In this document: positions 33,366 to 41,783 of the stretch, piece by piece | Numbering within the stretch: position 1 is the first letter of the stretch | Layout of the letters: every line of letters begins with the position of its first letter | DNA from: Stutzerimonas urumqiensis | GTDB lineage: Bacteria; Pseudomonadota; Gammaproteobacteria; Pseudomonadales; Pseudomonadaceae | DNA: 64,000 nt | Reading direction: 5' to 3' | Assembly: GCF_003640395.1 (NCBI RefSeq) | Contig: NZ_RBZQ01000004.1 | Coordinates: 62,001 to 126,000 of the forward strand | Notes under the pieces: model-generated | What the model saw: the letters and a program-made list of their open reading frames with translations, nothing else | The model's database searches: none | What the model was told of the DNA's origin: nothing | Made by a program: the position numbers and the translations under genes

Positions 33366-34817
33366 TTAAGGGATCGTCACCTGTCCTTGCTTTCCCGCTT
33401 CGCGATAACGCGCTCGTAGCACCTCGGCCAGGCGCTGCTTGGCCTGGTCTTCGCCATGAATCAGGCGAATCTCGCTCGGCCATTGCTTCATGCGCGTCAC
33501 GAAACCGACCAGATCGGCCTGGTCCGCATGTGCCGAGTAGCCGCCAACGCTGTCGATGCTGGCACGGATATCGATACGCTCTCCCTCCAGATCGACGAAT
33601 CCGCCGTCCGGTCCGTGCGTCTGGATATCTCGCCCCGGCGTGCCGTTGCCTTGATAGCCGACGAACACGACATGGTGTCGCGGGTCGCCCAACATGGCCT
33701 TTAGGTAGTTGACGATGCGCCCGCCGGAACACATGCCATTGCCGGCGATCACGATCGCGGGGCGAGCCGTTGCGGCAAGGTGCGCGACGATGCGCATGTG
33801 CTCGTCATGGCTGTCCACGGTGATGAGCTGCTTGAAGGACAGCGGCTTGCGCCCGTCCTCCAGGCGGTGCCGCGCATCGTCGTCCCAAAAGACCTGCAGC
33901 TCCTTGTAGGTAGCGGTGAATCGGCTGGCGAGCGGTGAGTCGAGAATGATGGGAATCTGTGGCCAATCGATGTCGGGCGACTCTTCCTTGGCCGGCTTGC
34001 CCCTGTCTTCTGCCGAGGCCTGCGCATCGCTCGACTGGCTTTGCTCGAAGAGGATTTCTTCCAGCTCGTACAGCAGCTCCTGCGTCCGGCCGATGCTGAA
34101 GGACGGGATCAGCACCGTGCCCTGATCGGCCAGTGCACGCTCGATGGCCGCCTGCAGGCGCTCGCGTCGATGCGCGCGGTCTTCATGGCGGCGGTCGCCG
34201 TAGGTGCTCTCCAGGACCAGCAGGTCCGCGTGTTCCGGAGGTACGAGATCGGGCAGGATGGGCGAATGGGGCGCCCCGAGGTCGCCGCTGAACACGATCC
34301 GCTCATGGCTCGTCTCATGGAAGCTCAGCTCCAGTTCTACGTAAGCCGACCCCAGCACGTGACCGGCCGGCTGCAGGCGCACCTGACATTGCCCCGTAAC
34401 GGTTTCATGCAGGGTGAACCAATGGTCGTAAGGCAGCGCGATGACGCGCTGCTCGACGACCTTGAGGTAGTGCTCCAACTGCTCCTGGTCGCGGCTGATC
34501 GACAAGCGGAACGCATCTTCGAGCACGATCGGCAGCAGGCGGGCAGAGGGCTCGCTGCACAGGATAGGCCCATCGAAGCCCGCGGCCAGCAGGTTGGGAA
34601 TTCGCCCTACGTGGTCAATGTGAACGTGCGTGACGATCAGAGCCTTGATGCCTTCGATGGGGAAATCCAGGGCCAACTCGTCGTTCTGACCCTCATCGGT
34701 GCCCTGAAACAGGCCGCAGTCGATCAGCAGGCTCGAGGTGTCGTCCATCCAGAGTTGATGGCAGGAGCCCGTGACGCCTTCGCGCGCGCCATGGTGGATG
34801 AGTTTCGTGTGTTTCAT
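33366..34817 (-). CDS. Beta-CASP metallo-beta-lactamase protein (probable RNA-processing hydrolase)
   Basis: Predicted zinc-dependent nuclease of the CPSF/YSH1-like beta-CASP group, 483 residues. Motifs in order: THVHIDHVG (about 63-71), PAGHVLGSAYVEL, FSGDLG, LESTYGDR (beta-CASP motif A), GNGMCSGGRIVNYL (motif B) and VGGYSAHADQ (motif C histidine). A variable insertion of about 25 residues (SSDAQASAEDRGKPAKEE) lies in the beta-CASP part. RNA is the family substrate; the cellular target is unknown. Monocistronic. Confidence 0.85.
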   Translation of the reverse strand: MKHTKLIHHGAREGVTGSCHQLWMDDTSSLLIDCGLFQGTDEGQNDELALDFPIEGIKALIVTHVHIDHVGRIPNLLAAGFDGPILCSEPSARLLPIVLEDAFRLSISRDQEQLEHYLKVVEQRVIALPYDHWFTLHETVTGQCQVRLQPAGHVLGSAYVELELSFHETSHERIVFSGDLGAPHSPILPDLVPPEHADLLVLESTYGDRRHEDRAHRRERLQAAIERALADQGTVLIPSFSIGRTQELLYELEEILFEQSQSSDAQASAEDRGKPAKEESPDIDWPQIPIILDSPLASRFTATYKELQVFWDDDARHRLEDGRKPLSFKQLITVDSHDEHMRIVAHLAATARPAIVIAGNGMCSGGRIVNYLKAMLGDPRHHVVFVGYQGNGTPGRDIQTHGPDGGFVDLEGERIDIRASIDSVGGYSAHADQADLVGFVTRMKQWPSEIRLIHGEDQAKQRLAEVLRARYREAGKQGQVTIP

Positions 34818-35506
34818 CGGAAATCCTTGGGTGGCGCTGCCTGTGGGGCCGATTGCCCTGTCTCGAACAAGGACAGCGGCTTGCGTTTGGCAATGGGCCC
34901 AGCGGCGGAGTTTCCTTGATAGCGATATCCGAGCGGCTCCTGAGCGCGAGATGTGTACTGGTTTCGTGTGATCTCAGCCCGACCGGTTGCGCCGCTTTTG
35001 CTGCCTCTATGTTTTGTCCGATCGAGAGAATGGCGCGCTCGCTGATGGCGGCAAGCCTTGCCGGACTTCGAGTCGCGGCGACAGCAGAGTGGCTAGCTAG
35101 AAGGTACAGACAGAGCGGGGAAGGGCGCAGGGTGAAGAAGGCGGGGGTAGCGGAAACTCCGTCACGGCTGCCGCCGAAGCGACAAGCTCGCCGTAAATCA
35201 GGCCCGCGCGTGCCGGGCTTTCCCACGATGGTGTGCGGATCACGTTGGCGAGGCCGTACGTGGCGGCAACAAGGTCAGGCGCCGGCAAGGTGTTCGTTAT
35301 ATTCAGTGGCTGGAAGAGGCTCGTTGCCTAAGGCTTGGTGGCGCAGCAACAGAGCGGCCGGGCTGCGGTGACATGCTGGATCGATTGCGCGGCGCCAGCA
35401 GCCAGGCTGGCACCAAGCGCCCGCCGCGCCGGCTCTTGAACCCTTCGAAGCGTTTCGATCTGCAATGGACTCGATGTCCCTTTCGTGATGCGTATGTCGC
35501 GCAGAC
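34818..35506. other. Long gene-free stretch in the accessory region
   Basis: About 690 bp upstream of the beta-CASP gene. Open frames on both strands here have no ribosome site or recognisable product. A GCCCG/CGGGC hairpin with a following TTT (about 35201-35222) is the only structure seen. It may hold an RNA or decayed genes; nothing specific can be supported. Confidence 0.5.
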
Positions 35507-35794
35507 TCACGCCTCAATGCCTTCGTGGGGCAATGCCGACGGCGCCTCGGGCTTGTCCTGCTCCGTCTCGCCCTCCGGTCGACCCAACAGCTCGGTCGTC
35601 GACTTCTGCACTTTATCGATCTGCTCGTTGAGCGCATCAAGGGTATCGCTCGCCGCCTCGTGCGCCAGCTCCTGCACGGCCTGTTCGGCTTTCTCGGTGA
35701 ATTGCTGTGCGGACTCCTCGGCGACCTCGCAACCGGCCAGGGTCAAGCTGAGCAGCGTGGCTAGCGCCAGGATGGCAACGTTTGATCGATTCAT
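35507..35794 (-). CDS. Small lipoprotein
   Basis: A 95-residue protein beginning MNRSNVAILALATLLSLTLAGC, a lipoprotein signal peptide with lipobox LAGC; the mature part is Glu/Gln/Ala-rich and predicted helical (about 25-75), ending in an acidic proline-containing tail. GGAG lies six bases upstream of the chosen ATG. Role unknown; probably anchored to the envelope. Confidence 0.7.
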   Translation of the reverse strand: MNRSNVAILALATLLSLTLAGCEVAEESAQQFTEKAEQAVQELAHEAASDTLDALNEQIDKVQKSTTELLGRPEGETEQDKPEAPSALPHEGIEA

Positions 35795-36023
35795 AGCTAC
35801 TCCAGCGGTGAGGCAAGCCAGGCACGCCGCAGCGACACGTTCATGGCGGAAAGTTTGGTTCGGCCCCAGCAAGGGGTAAGCCGTTGCGGTTTACGCAAGG
35901 ACTGAACGCTATCACGACGGCCCTCGCTCCAGAGCCTTTGTCAGCCGCCAGGTTGTATCGAAATCAATCCATGGGAGGAATGTCGTGTGGTATGCGAGGC
36001 GGGGTGGCCACTGAATGAAGGAG

Positions 36024-36050
36024 GCCGGCCATGGGAAGCCCATGGCCGGC
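36024..36050 (-). terminator. Strong hairpin after the alpha/beta hydrolase gene
   Basis: GCCGGCCATGGG and CCCATGGCCGGC form a perfect 12-bp stem with a 3-nt loop, just past the hydrolase stop. Only a loose pyrimidine run follows on the minus strand, so it is a probable, not certain, terminator. Confidence 0.55.
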
Positions 36051-36065
36051 GGGGTGAAGCAGACG

Positions 36066-37019
36066 TCATTTCTTGAGGAAGTCGAGCAAGTCCTGGTTGA
36101 AGCGATCCTTGTGCGTGTCGGTCAGGCCATGCGGGGCGCCCGGATAGACGATCAGCTCAGCCCCTTTGATCTGTGCGGCAGACGCCTTGCCGGAGATATC
36201 GAGTGGCACGATCTGGTCGTCGTCACCGTGGATCACCAACGTGGGCACGTTGAATTTCTTCAGGTCCTCACGGAAGTCGGTGGCCGAGAACGCCGCGATG
36301 GAGTCATAGGTGTTCTTGTGGCCGGCCTGCATGCCCTGTGCCCACCAGCTGTCGATCAGCCCCTGCGAAACCTTGGCGCCCGGACGGTTGAAGCCATAGA
36401 ACGGGCCGGATGCAATGTCGCGGTACAGCTGCGAGCGGTCTTCCAGCGAGGCCTCGCGGAGGCCGTCGAAGACTTTCAGCGGCACGCCGTCCGGGTTGTC
36501 GGCCGTCTGCAGCATCATCGGCGGCACGGCGCTTACCAGCACGGCCTTCTTGACCTTTGCTGTACCGTGGCGGCCGATGTAGCGAGCCACTTCGCCGCCA
36601 CCGGTGGAGAAGCCGACCGTGGTGACGTCTTCCAGGTCGAGCGCTTCGATCACCGCCGCCAGGTCGTCGGCGTAGTGGTCCATGTCATTGCCATCCCACG
36701 GCTGGCTGGAACGCCCATGGCCACGGCGATCGTGTGCGACCACCCGGTAGCCTTGATCGGCCAGGAAGATCATCTGCGATTCCCAGCTATCCGAGTTTAG
36801 CGGCCAGCCATGGCTGAAGGTGACGACCGTGCCGTCCTTTGGGCCCCAATCCTTGTAATACAGCCGCACACCGTCGGCGGTGACGATGTAGTTGCCGTCC
36901 ACGGTGGCGCGGTCTGCAATCTGTGCGGGCGTGGCAGGCTGCGCGGCATTGGCGGTGGCGCCGGCCTGCAGCGTGATCGCGAGCATGCTGGCGGCAAGGG
37001 TGCGAAGGGTAGCGTTCAT
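36066..37019 (-). CDS. Exported alpha/beta hydrolase (non-haem chloroperoxidase/esterase type)
   Basis: The 317-residue protein has a signal peptide to about residue 25 and an alpha/beta-hydrolase fold: [13 protein letters not shown] (oxyanion region), [17 protein letters not shown], nucleophile elbow GFSTGGGE, acid HGDDDQIVP and base PHGLTDTH. This matches the bacterial perhydrolase/non-haem haloperoxidase group, most of which are usually cytoplasmic, so the signal peptide is notable. Divergent from an AraC-type gene 117 bp away, its likely regulator. Substrate unknown. Confidence 0.88.
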   Translation of the reverse strand: MNATLRTLAASMLAITLQAGATANAAQPATPAQIADRATVDGNYIVTADGVRLYYKDWGPKDGTVVTFSHGWPLNSDSWESQMIFLADQGYRVVAHDRRGHGRSSQPWDGNDMDHYADDLAAVIEALDLEDVTTVGFSTGGGEVARYIGRHGTAKVKKAVLVSAVPPMMLQTADNPDGVPLKVFDGLREASLEDRSQLYRDIASGPFYGFNRPGAKVSQGLIDSWWAQGMQAGHKNTYDSIAAFSATDFREDLKKFNVPTLVIHGDDDQIVPLDISGKASAAQIKGAELIVYPGAPHGLTDTHKDRFNQDLLDFLKK

Positions 37020-37136
37020 GGCGGTAGTTCCTCTCGGGTTGATGGCCGGTCGGTATTGCCCGGTGAGATGAAGTGTGTCCGCATGATCGATACGAATGGT
37101 GATATAAAGTCCTGAAAAATTGATCAGGAGTTTTTA

Positions 37137-37970
37137 ATGGTCGATCGGCTTGAAGCACTGATGGCTCATTTCCCTGTCAGTGCGCGAGTGTTTAATGCCG
37201 GTGCGCTATGCGGCATCAATACGCTGCAAAGCGATGGCGCACATGGCCAACTGCATCTGGTGCGCAGTGGCGCCGTCGAGGTGCAGTACGGAAGAACCGT
37301 GCTCCAGGTCGAGCGACCGAGCCTGCTGCTGTTCCCGCGCCCGTTGACCCATCGCTTCGTTACCGACCCGCAGCGCGGAGCGGACATGGTCTGCGCCCAC
37401 CTGACGTTTGCGGGCGGCGCAGGCAATCCCATCGCATCGGCGCTGCCGGACGCTGTCTGCCTGCCGCTGCAGCGCCTTGCCGGTGCCGAGCCGGTGCTGG
37501 CGTTGCTGTTTGAGGAGGCGTTCGAACAGCGTTGCGGCCGCGTCGCGTTGGTCGAGCGCCTGTTGGAGGTGGTGATGATCCAGTTGCTGCGACATTTGAT
37601 GGAAAGCGGCGACATGCGGGGCGGCTTGCTGTCCGGGCTGGCGCATCCGCGGCTACGCAACGCGCTGGTGGCAATGCATGAGAAGCCGGCACAGGACTGG
37701 ACGTTGAGCGAGCTGGCGACCGTAGCCGGCCTGTCGCGCAGCGTATTCGCCACGACTTTTCGCGAGACGGTCGGCACCACCCCGGGGCAGTACCTGCAAG
37801 GTTGGCGCGTGCGACTGGCACAGAAGGCCCTGTTGCGTGGCCGCCCGTTGAAGGTGATCGCAACCGAAGTTGGCTATGGCAGCGAAGCCGCCCTGTCCCG
37901 TGCATTCAAGGCGCAATCCGGGCAATCGCCGCGCAAGTGGAAGGCTGGCTCCGTGGCGATCGAAGGTTGA
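37137..37970 (+). CDS. AraC-family transcriptional regulator
   Basis: A 277-residue regulator with an N-terminal cupin-like sensor (about 10-155, LVRSGAVEVQYGR and LLLFPRPLTHRF) of the AraC_binding/Cupin_6 type and two C-terminal helix-turn-helices (about 175-270, WTLSELATVAGLSRSVFATTF and VIATEVGYGSEAALSRAFK). CAGGAG lies just upstream of the ATG. Divergent from the alpha/beta hydrolase, which it probably controls; the inducer is unknown. Confidence 0.9.
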   Translation: MVDRLEALMAHFPVSARVFNAGALCGINTLQSDGAHGQLHLVRSGAVEVQYGRTVLQVERPSLLLFPRPLTHRFVTDPQRGADMVCAHLTFAGGAGNPIASALPDAVCLPLQRLAGAEPVLALLFEEAFEQRCGRVALVERLLEVVMIQLLRHLMESGDMRGGLLSGLAHPRLRNALVAMHEKPAQDWTLSELATVAGLSRSVFATTFRETVGTTPGQYLQGWRVRLAQKALLRGRPLKVIATEVGYGSEAALSRAFKAQSGQSPRKWKAGSVAIEG

Positions 37971-38162
37971 AGGGCCCCAATACACGCATTATGGACACCA
38001 CAGTCTATGCACCTGTGGCTAATGGATAGGCCAACGCTGTTTGCGAACAGCGACCACCGCATGAACGTTGGGGGCGAGACTTCACTCGACAAGCGCTGGC
38101 TGTCCGGCATCGCCTGTTTCAAAGGCCGATTTCCCTGCCTATGAGCAGGCGGTTGCGTGAAG

Positions 38163-38191
38163 GTGACTTATCTCGGTCGAGCCACTAGAAT
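38163..38191 (+). promoter_or_regulatory. Candidate sigma-70 promoter of tig
   Basis: GTGACT (38163-38168), a 17-bp spacer and TAGAAT (38186-38191) lie about 58 bp upstream of tig. Confidence 0.55.
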
Positions 38192-38248
38192 GCATGCCCA
38201 CTTTGCGGCGGGATTCGCCGGCTTACGTCTGTGCAACGAGGAAAATAC

Positions 38249-39559
38249 ATGCAAGTTTCTGTAGAAAGCACCTCCGCTCTCGAGCGTCGCATGACTATCG
38301 GCGTGCCTGCCGAGCGTATCGAGACCGAAGTCAACAAGCGTCTGCAGCAGACTGCCAGTCGAGCCAAGATCCCTGGCTTCCGTCCGGGCAAGGTTCCGAT
38401 GAGCGTCATCCGCCAGCGCTACGAAGCGGCTGCCCGCCAGGAGGCGCTGGGCGATCTCATCCAGGCAACCTTCTATGAAGCGGTCGTGGCGGAGAAGCTC
38501 AACCCGGCCGGTGCTCCGTCGGTCGAGCCAAAAGTGTTCGAAAAAGGCAAGGACCTCGAGTACGTAGCCACGTTTGAAGTGTTCCCCGAATTCAAGGTCG
38601 CCGGCTTCGAGGGCCTCGAAATCGAGCGCCTCCAGGCCGATGTGGCCGAAAGCGATGTCGACAATATGCTCGATATCCTGCGCAAGCAGAACACCCGGTT
38701 CGAAGCGGCGGACAGGGCAGCCGAGAACGGCGATCAGCTCAACATCGACTTCGTCGGCAAGATCGACGGCGAAGCATTCGCGGGCGGCAGCGCCAAGGGA
38801 ACGCAGCTGGTACTTGGCTCGGGCCGCATGATTCCTGGCTTCGAAGACGCATTGGTGGGTGCCAAGGCCGGTGAAGAGCGCGTGATCAATCCGACCTTTC
38901 CCGAGGATTATCAGAACCTCGACCTCGCTGGCAAAACCGCTGAGTTCACGGTGACCGTCAATACCGTCAGCGCACCGGTCCTGCCCGAGCTCAACGACGA
39001 GTTCTTTGCGCAGTTCGGCGTTCAGGAAGGCGGCCTGGAGGGCTTCCGCGCCGAGGTAAAGAAGAACATGGAGCGTGAGCTTCGCCAGGCTATCAAGGCG
39101 AAAGTGAAAAACCAGGTGATGGATGGACTGGTCTCCAGCAACCCCATCGAGGTTCCGCAGGCGCTGATCAGCAACGAAGTCAATCGCTTGCGTGCGCAGG
39201 CCGTCCAGCAGTTCGGCGGCAACATCAAGCCCGACCAGCTGCCGGCCGAGTTGTTCCAGGAACAGGCACGTCGCCGTGTGGTACTCGGCCTGATCGTGGC
39301 CGAAGTGGTCAAGCAGTACGAATTGAAGCCTGATGACGCGCGCGTCCGCTCGATGATCGAAGAAATGGCGTCGGCCTATCAGGAGCCGGAGCAGGTTGTC
39401 GCTTGGTATTACAAGAATGACGATCAGCTGAACGAAGTTCGTTCTGTCGTGCTCGAAGAACAGGTTGTCGATACCGTGCTGCAGCACGCCAAGGTGAGCG
39501 ACAAGGCCGTTTCGTACGAGGAGGCCGTCAAGCCTGCCGAAGCGGCGCAGGCCGGCTAA
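38249..39559 (+). CDS. tig: Trigger factor
   Basis: Ribosome-associated chaperone and peptidyl-prolyl isomerase. The 436 residues comprise the ribosome-binding domain with the signature GFRPGKVP (near residue 45; family GFRxGKxP), an FKBP-like PPIase domain (about 160-245, [17 protein letters not shown]) and a C-terminal helical chaperone domain. The start MQVSVES follows a GAGGAAAATAC ribosome site. First gene of the tig-clpP-clpX-lon block. Confidence 0.97.
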   Translation: MQVSVESTSALERRMTIGVPAERIETEVNKRLQQTASRAKIPGFRPGKVPMSVIRQRYEAAARQEALGDLIQATFYEAVVAEKLNPAGAPSVEPKVFEKGKDLEYVATFEVFPEFKVAGFEGLEIERLQADVAESDVDNMLDILRKQNTRFEAADRAAENGDQLNIDFVGKIDGEAFAGGSAKGTQLVLGSGRMIPGFEDALVGAKAGEERVINPTFPEDYQNLDLAGKTAEFTVTVNTVSAPVLPELNDEFFAQFGVQEGGLEGFRAEVKKNMERELRQAIKAKVKNQVMDGLVSSNPIEVPQALISNEVNRLRAQAVQQFGGNIKPDQLPAELFQEQARRRVVLGLIVAEVVKQYELKPDDARVRSMIEEMASAYQEPEQVVAWYYKNDDQLNEVRSVVLEEQVVDTVLQHAKVSDKAVSYEEAVKPAEAAQAG

Positions 39560-39585
39560 GCTCGTACCGAGCGCGGGAATACAGA

Positions 39586-39617
39586 CATAAGCCAGCGACA
39601 TGCTGGCTTATGTTTTT
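39586..39617 (+). terminator. Terminator between tig and clpP
   Basis: CATAAGCCAGC and GCTGGCTTATG form a perfect 11-bp stem, loop GACAT, followed by TTTTT. Despite this, clpP starts only 28 bases further on, so it may act as an attenuator. Confidence 0.85.
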
Positions 39618-39644
39618 AGGCATGACTAGGAGAGCGTTAGGAAC

Positions 39645-40280
39645 ATGGTCAGCAATATGATGCAAGCACCTGAGATCCAGGCCGCCGGTGGACTGGTCCC
39701 GATGGTAATCGAGCAGTCTGCGCGCGGAGAGCGTGCGTACGACATCTACTCTCGGTTGCTGAAAGAGCGTGTGATCTTCATGGTCGGCCAGGTCGAGGAC
39801 TACATGGCCAACCTGATCGTGGCTCAACTGCTGTTCCTCGAAGCGGAAAATCCGGAAAAGGACATTCACCTGTACATCAATTCGCCAGGCGGTTCGGTGA
39901 CGGCGGGCATGTCGATCTACGACACGATGCAGTTCATCAAGCCTGACGTATCGACGATCTGCGTAGGCCAGGCGTGCAGCATGGGTGCGTTGCTGCTGGC
40001 TGGCGGTGCGGCAGGCAAGCGTTACTGCTTGCCGCACTCGCGGATGATGATCCACCAGCCACTCGGCGGCTTCCAGGGGCAGGCGTCCGACATCGAAATT
40101 CATGCGCGCGAGATCCTGACCATCCGCGAGCGTCTGAACAAGGTACTGGCTGAGCATACGGGGCAGCCGATGGACGTCATCGCTCGGGACACCGATCGCG
40201 ACAATTTCATGAGTGGTGAAGAAGCCGTGAAGTATGGCTTGATCGACCAGGTGCTCACTCGTCGCCAGCTAGCCGTTTAA
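39645..40280 (+). CDS. clpP: ATP-dependent Clp protease proteolytic subunit
   Basis: Serine protease that forms the barrel of ClpXP and ClpAP. In 211 residues, [11 protein letters not shown] contains the catalytic Ser, [10 protein letters not shown] the catalytic His and [11 protein letters not shown] the Asp. The N-terminal residues [16 protein letters not shown] differ from the usual Pseudomonas leader, but they are normally processed. Upstream of clpX with a 96-bp gap containing a small hairpin (CGTGGGCTT/AAGCCCACG, 40309-40330). Confidence 0.97.
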   Translation: MVSNMMQAPEIQAAGGLVPMVIEQSARGERAYDIYSRLLKERVIFMVGQVEDYMANLIVAQLLFLEAENPEKDIHLYINSPGGSVTAGMSIYDTMQFIKPDVSTICVGQACSMGALLLAGGAAGKRYCLPHSRMMIHQPLGGFQGQASDIEIHAREILTIRERLNKVLAEHTGQPMDVIARDTDRDNFMSGEEAVKYGLIDQVLTRRQLAV

Positions 40281-40376
40281 CCCGCCCGCCTGCCTTTTCT
40301 CCCCGACCCGTGGGCTTGAAAAAGCCCACGATTGCCTTCATCTTGTTTTGCAAGCCTTCCCGATTGGATTGAGTGA

Positions 40377-41657
40377 ATGACTGATACCCGCAACGGCGAG
40401 GACTCCGGCAAGCTGCTTTATTGCTCCTTCTGCGGCAAGAGCCAGCATGAAGTGCGCAAATTGATTGCTGGACCCTCGGTTTTCATCTGCGACGAGTGCG
40501 TCGACCTGTGTAATGACATCATCCGTGAGGAAGTCCAGGAAGCTCAGGCTGAAAGCAATGCGCACAAACTGCCTGCTCCACGGGAGATCAGCGGCATCCT
40601 TGACCAATATGTAATTGGCCAGGAGCGCGCGAAAAAGATACTCGCGGTTGCCGTCTACAACCATTACAAGCGTTTGAACCAGCGTGACAAAAAGGACGAC
40701 GTCGAACTCGGCAAGAGCAACATTCTGCTGATCGGTCCGACCGGTTCCGGCAAGACCTTGCTCGCCGAAACCTTGGCCCGCCTGCTCAACGTGCCGTTCA
40801 CGATCGCTGACGCCACGACGCTCACCGAGGCAGGTTATGTAGGTGAAGATGTCGAGAACATCATTCAGAAATTGCTGCAGAAGTGCGATTACGACGTAGA
40901 AAAGGCCCAGATGGGCATCGTCTACATCGACGAGATCGACAAGATTTCGCGTAAGTCGGACAACCCCTCCATTACCCGGGACGTTTCGGGAGAAGGGGTT
41001 CAGCAGGCCCTTCTCAAATTGATCGAAGGCACGGTTGCTTCTGTGCCGCCGCAGGGCGGTCGCAAGCATCCTCAGCAGGAGTTTCTCCAGGTCGATACGA
41101 GAAACATCCTGTTCATCTGCGGTGGAGCCTTCGCGGGCCTGGAGAAGGTCATTCAGAATCGTGCGGCCCAAGGCGGTATTGGCTTCAACGCCGAGGTGAG
41201 AAGCAAGGATCCGGGCAAGAAGGTCGGAGAATCCCTGCGAGCCGTGGAGCCGGATGATTTGGTCAAGTTCGGACTTATTCCAGAGTTCGTTGGCCGACTG
41301 CCTGTGATCGCGACCCTCGATGAACTCGACGAGCCGGCACTGATCCAGATTTTGACCGAGCCGAAGAATGCTCTGACCAAGCAGTACGGAAAGCTGTTCG
41401 AACTGGAAGGCGTTGACCTCGAATTCAGGCCGGATGCACTCAAGGCTGTGGCGCGGCGAGCGCTGGAGCGTAAAACCGGTGCCCGTGGTCTGCGTTCGAT
41501 TCTGGAAGGTGTTCTGCTCGATACGATGTATGACATTCCCTCCCAGACCGACGTTAGCAAGGTGGTGATTGACGAAAGCGTGATAGAGGGCGCTTCGAAG
41601 CCTTTGCTTATCTATGAAAGTGCGGAACCGCCGGCGAAAGTAGCGCCGGAGGCGTAG
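40377..41657 (+). CDS. clpX: ATP-dependent Clp protease ATP-binding subunit ClpX
   Basis: AAA+ unfoldase that feeds substrates to ClpP. Its 426 residues start with a C4 zinc-binding domain ([11 protein letters not shown] and CDECVDLC, about 15-45), then Walker A GPTGSGKT (near 120), Walker [10 protein letters not shown], a pore loop within the AAA+ module and sensor-2 GARGLRS near the C terminus. The IGF-type ClpP-docking loop (GGIGFNAEV) is present. Confidence 0.98.
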   Translation: MTDTRNGEDSGKLLYCSFCGKSQHEVRKLIAGPSVFICDECVDLCNDIIREEVQEAQAESNAHKLPAPREISGILDQYVIGQERAKKILAVAVYNHYKRLNQRDKKDDVELGKSNILLIGPTGSGKTLLAETLARLLNVPFTIADATTLTEAGYVGEDVENIIQKLLQKCDYDVEKAQMGIVYIDEIDKISRKSDNPSITRDVSGEGVQQALLKLIEGTVASVPPQGGRKHPQQEFLQVDTRNILFICGGAFAGLEKVIQNRAAQGGIGFNAEVRSKDPGKKVGESLRAVEPDDLVKFGLIPEFVGRLPVIATLDELDEPALIQILTEPKNALTKQYGKLFELEGVDLEFRPDALKAVARRALERKTGARGLRSILEGVLLDTMYDIPSQTDVSKVVIDESVIEGASKPLLIYESAEPPAKVAPEA

Positions 41658-41663
41658 CGATAT

Positions 41664-41685
41664 AAGGGGCCGCGTGGCCCCTTTT
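41664..41685 (+). terminator. Terminator after clpX
   Basis: AAGGGGCC and GGCCCCTT form a perfect stem with GCGT loop and a T run, seven bases after the clpX stop. Confidence 0.85.
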
Positions 41686-41783
41686 CACTTTCTTGCTTCC
41701 TTTTCGCATTGTTCGCTGGGGCTTGGCGTCACGAGCGAAGCCCCTCGTAATACGGCCACAGGCCGCTGCAGAGCGATATTGAT

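Noticed and set aside
28693..38230. Classical tRNA-integrated genomic island
   Set aside because: No integrase gene and no visible copy of the tRNA-Leu 3' end downstream. Only a variable region can be claimed.
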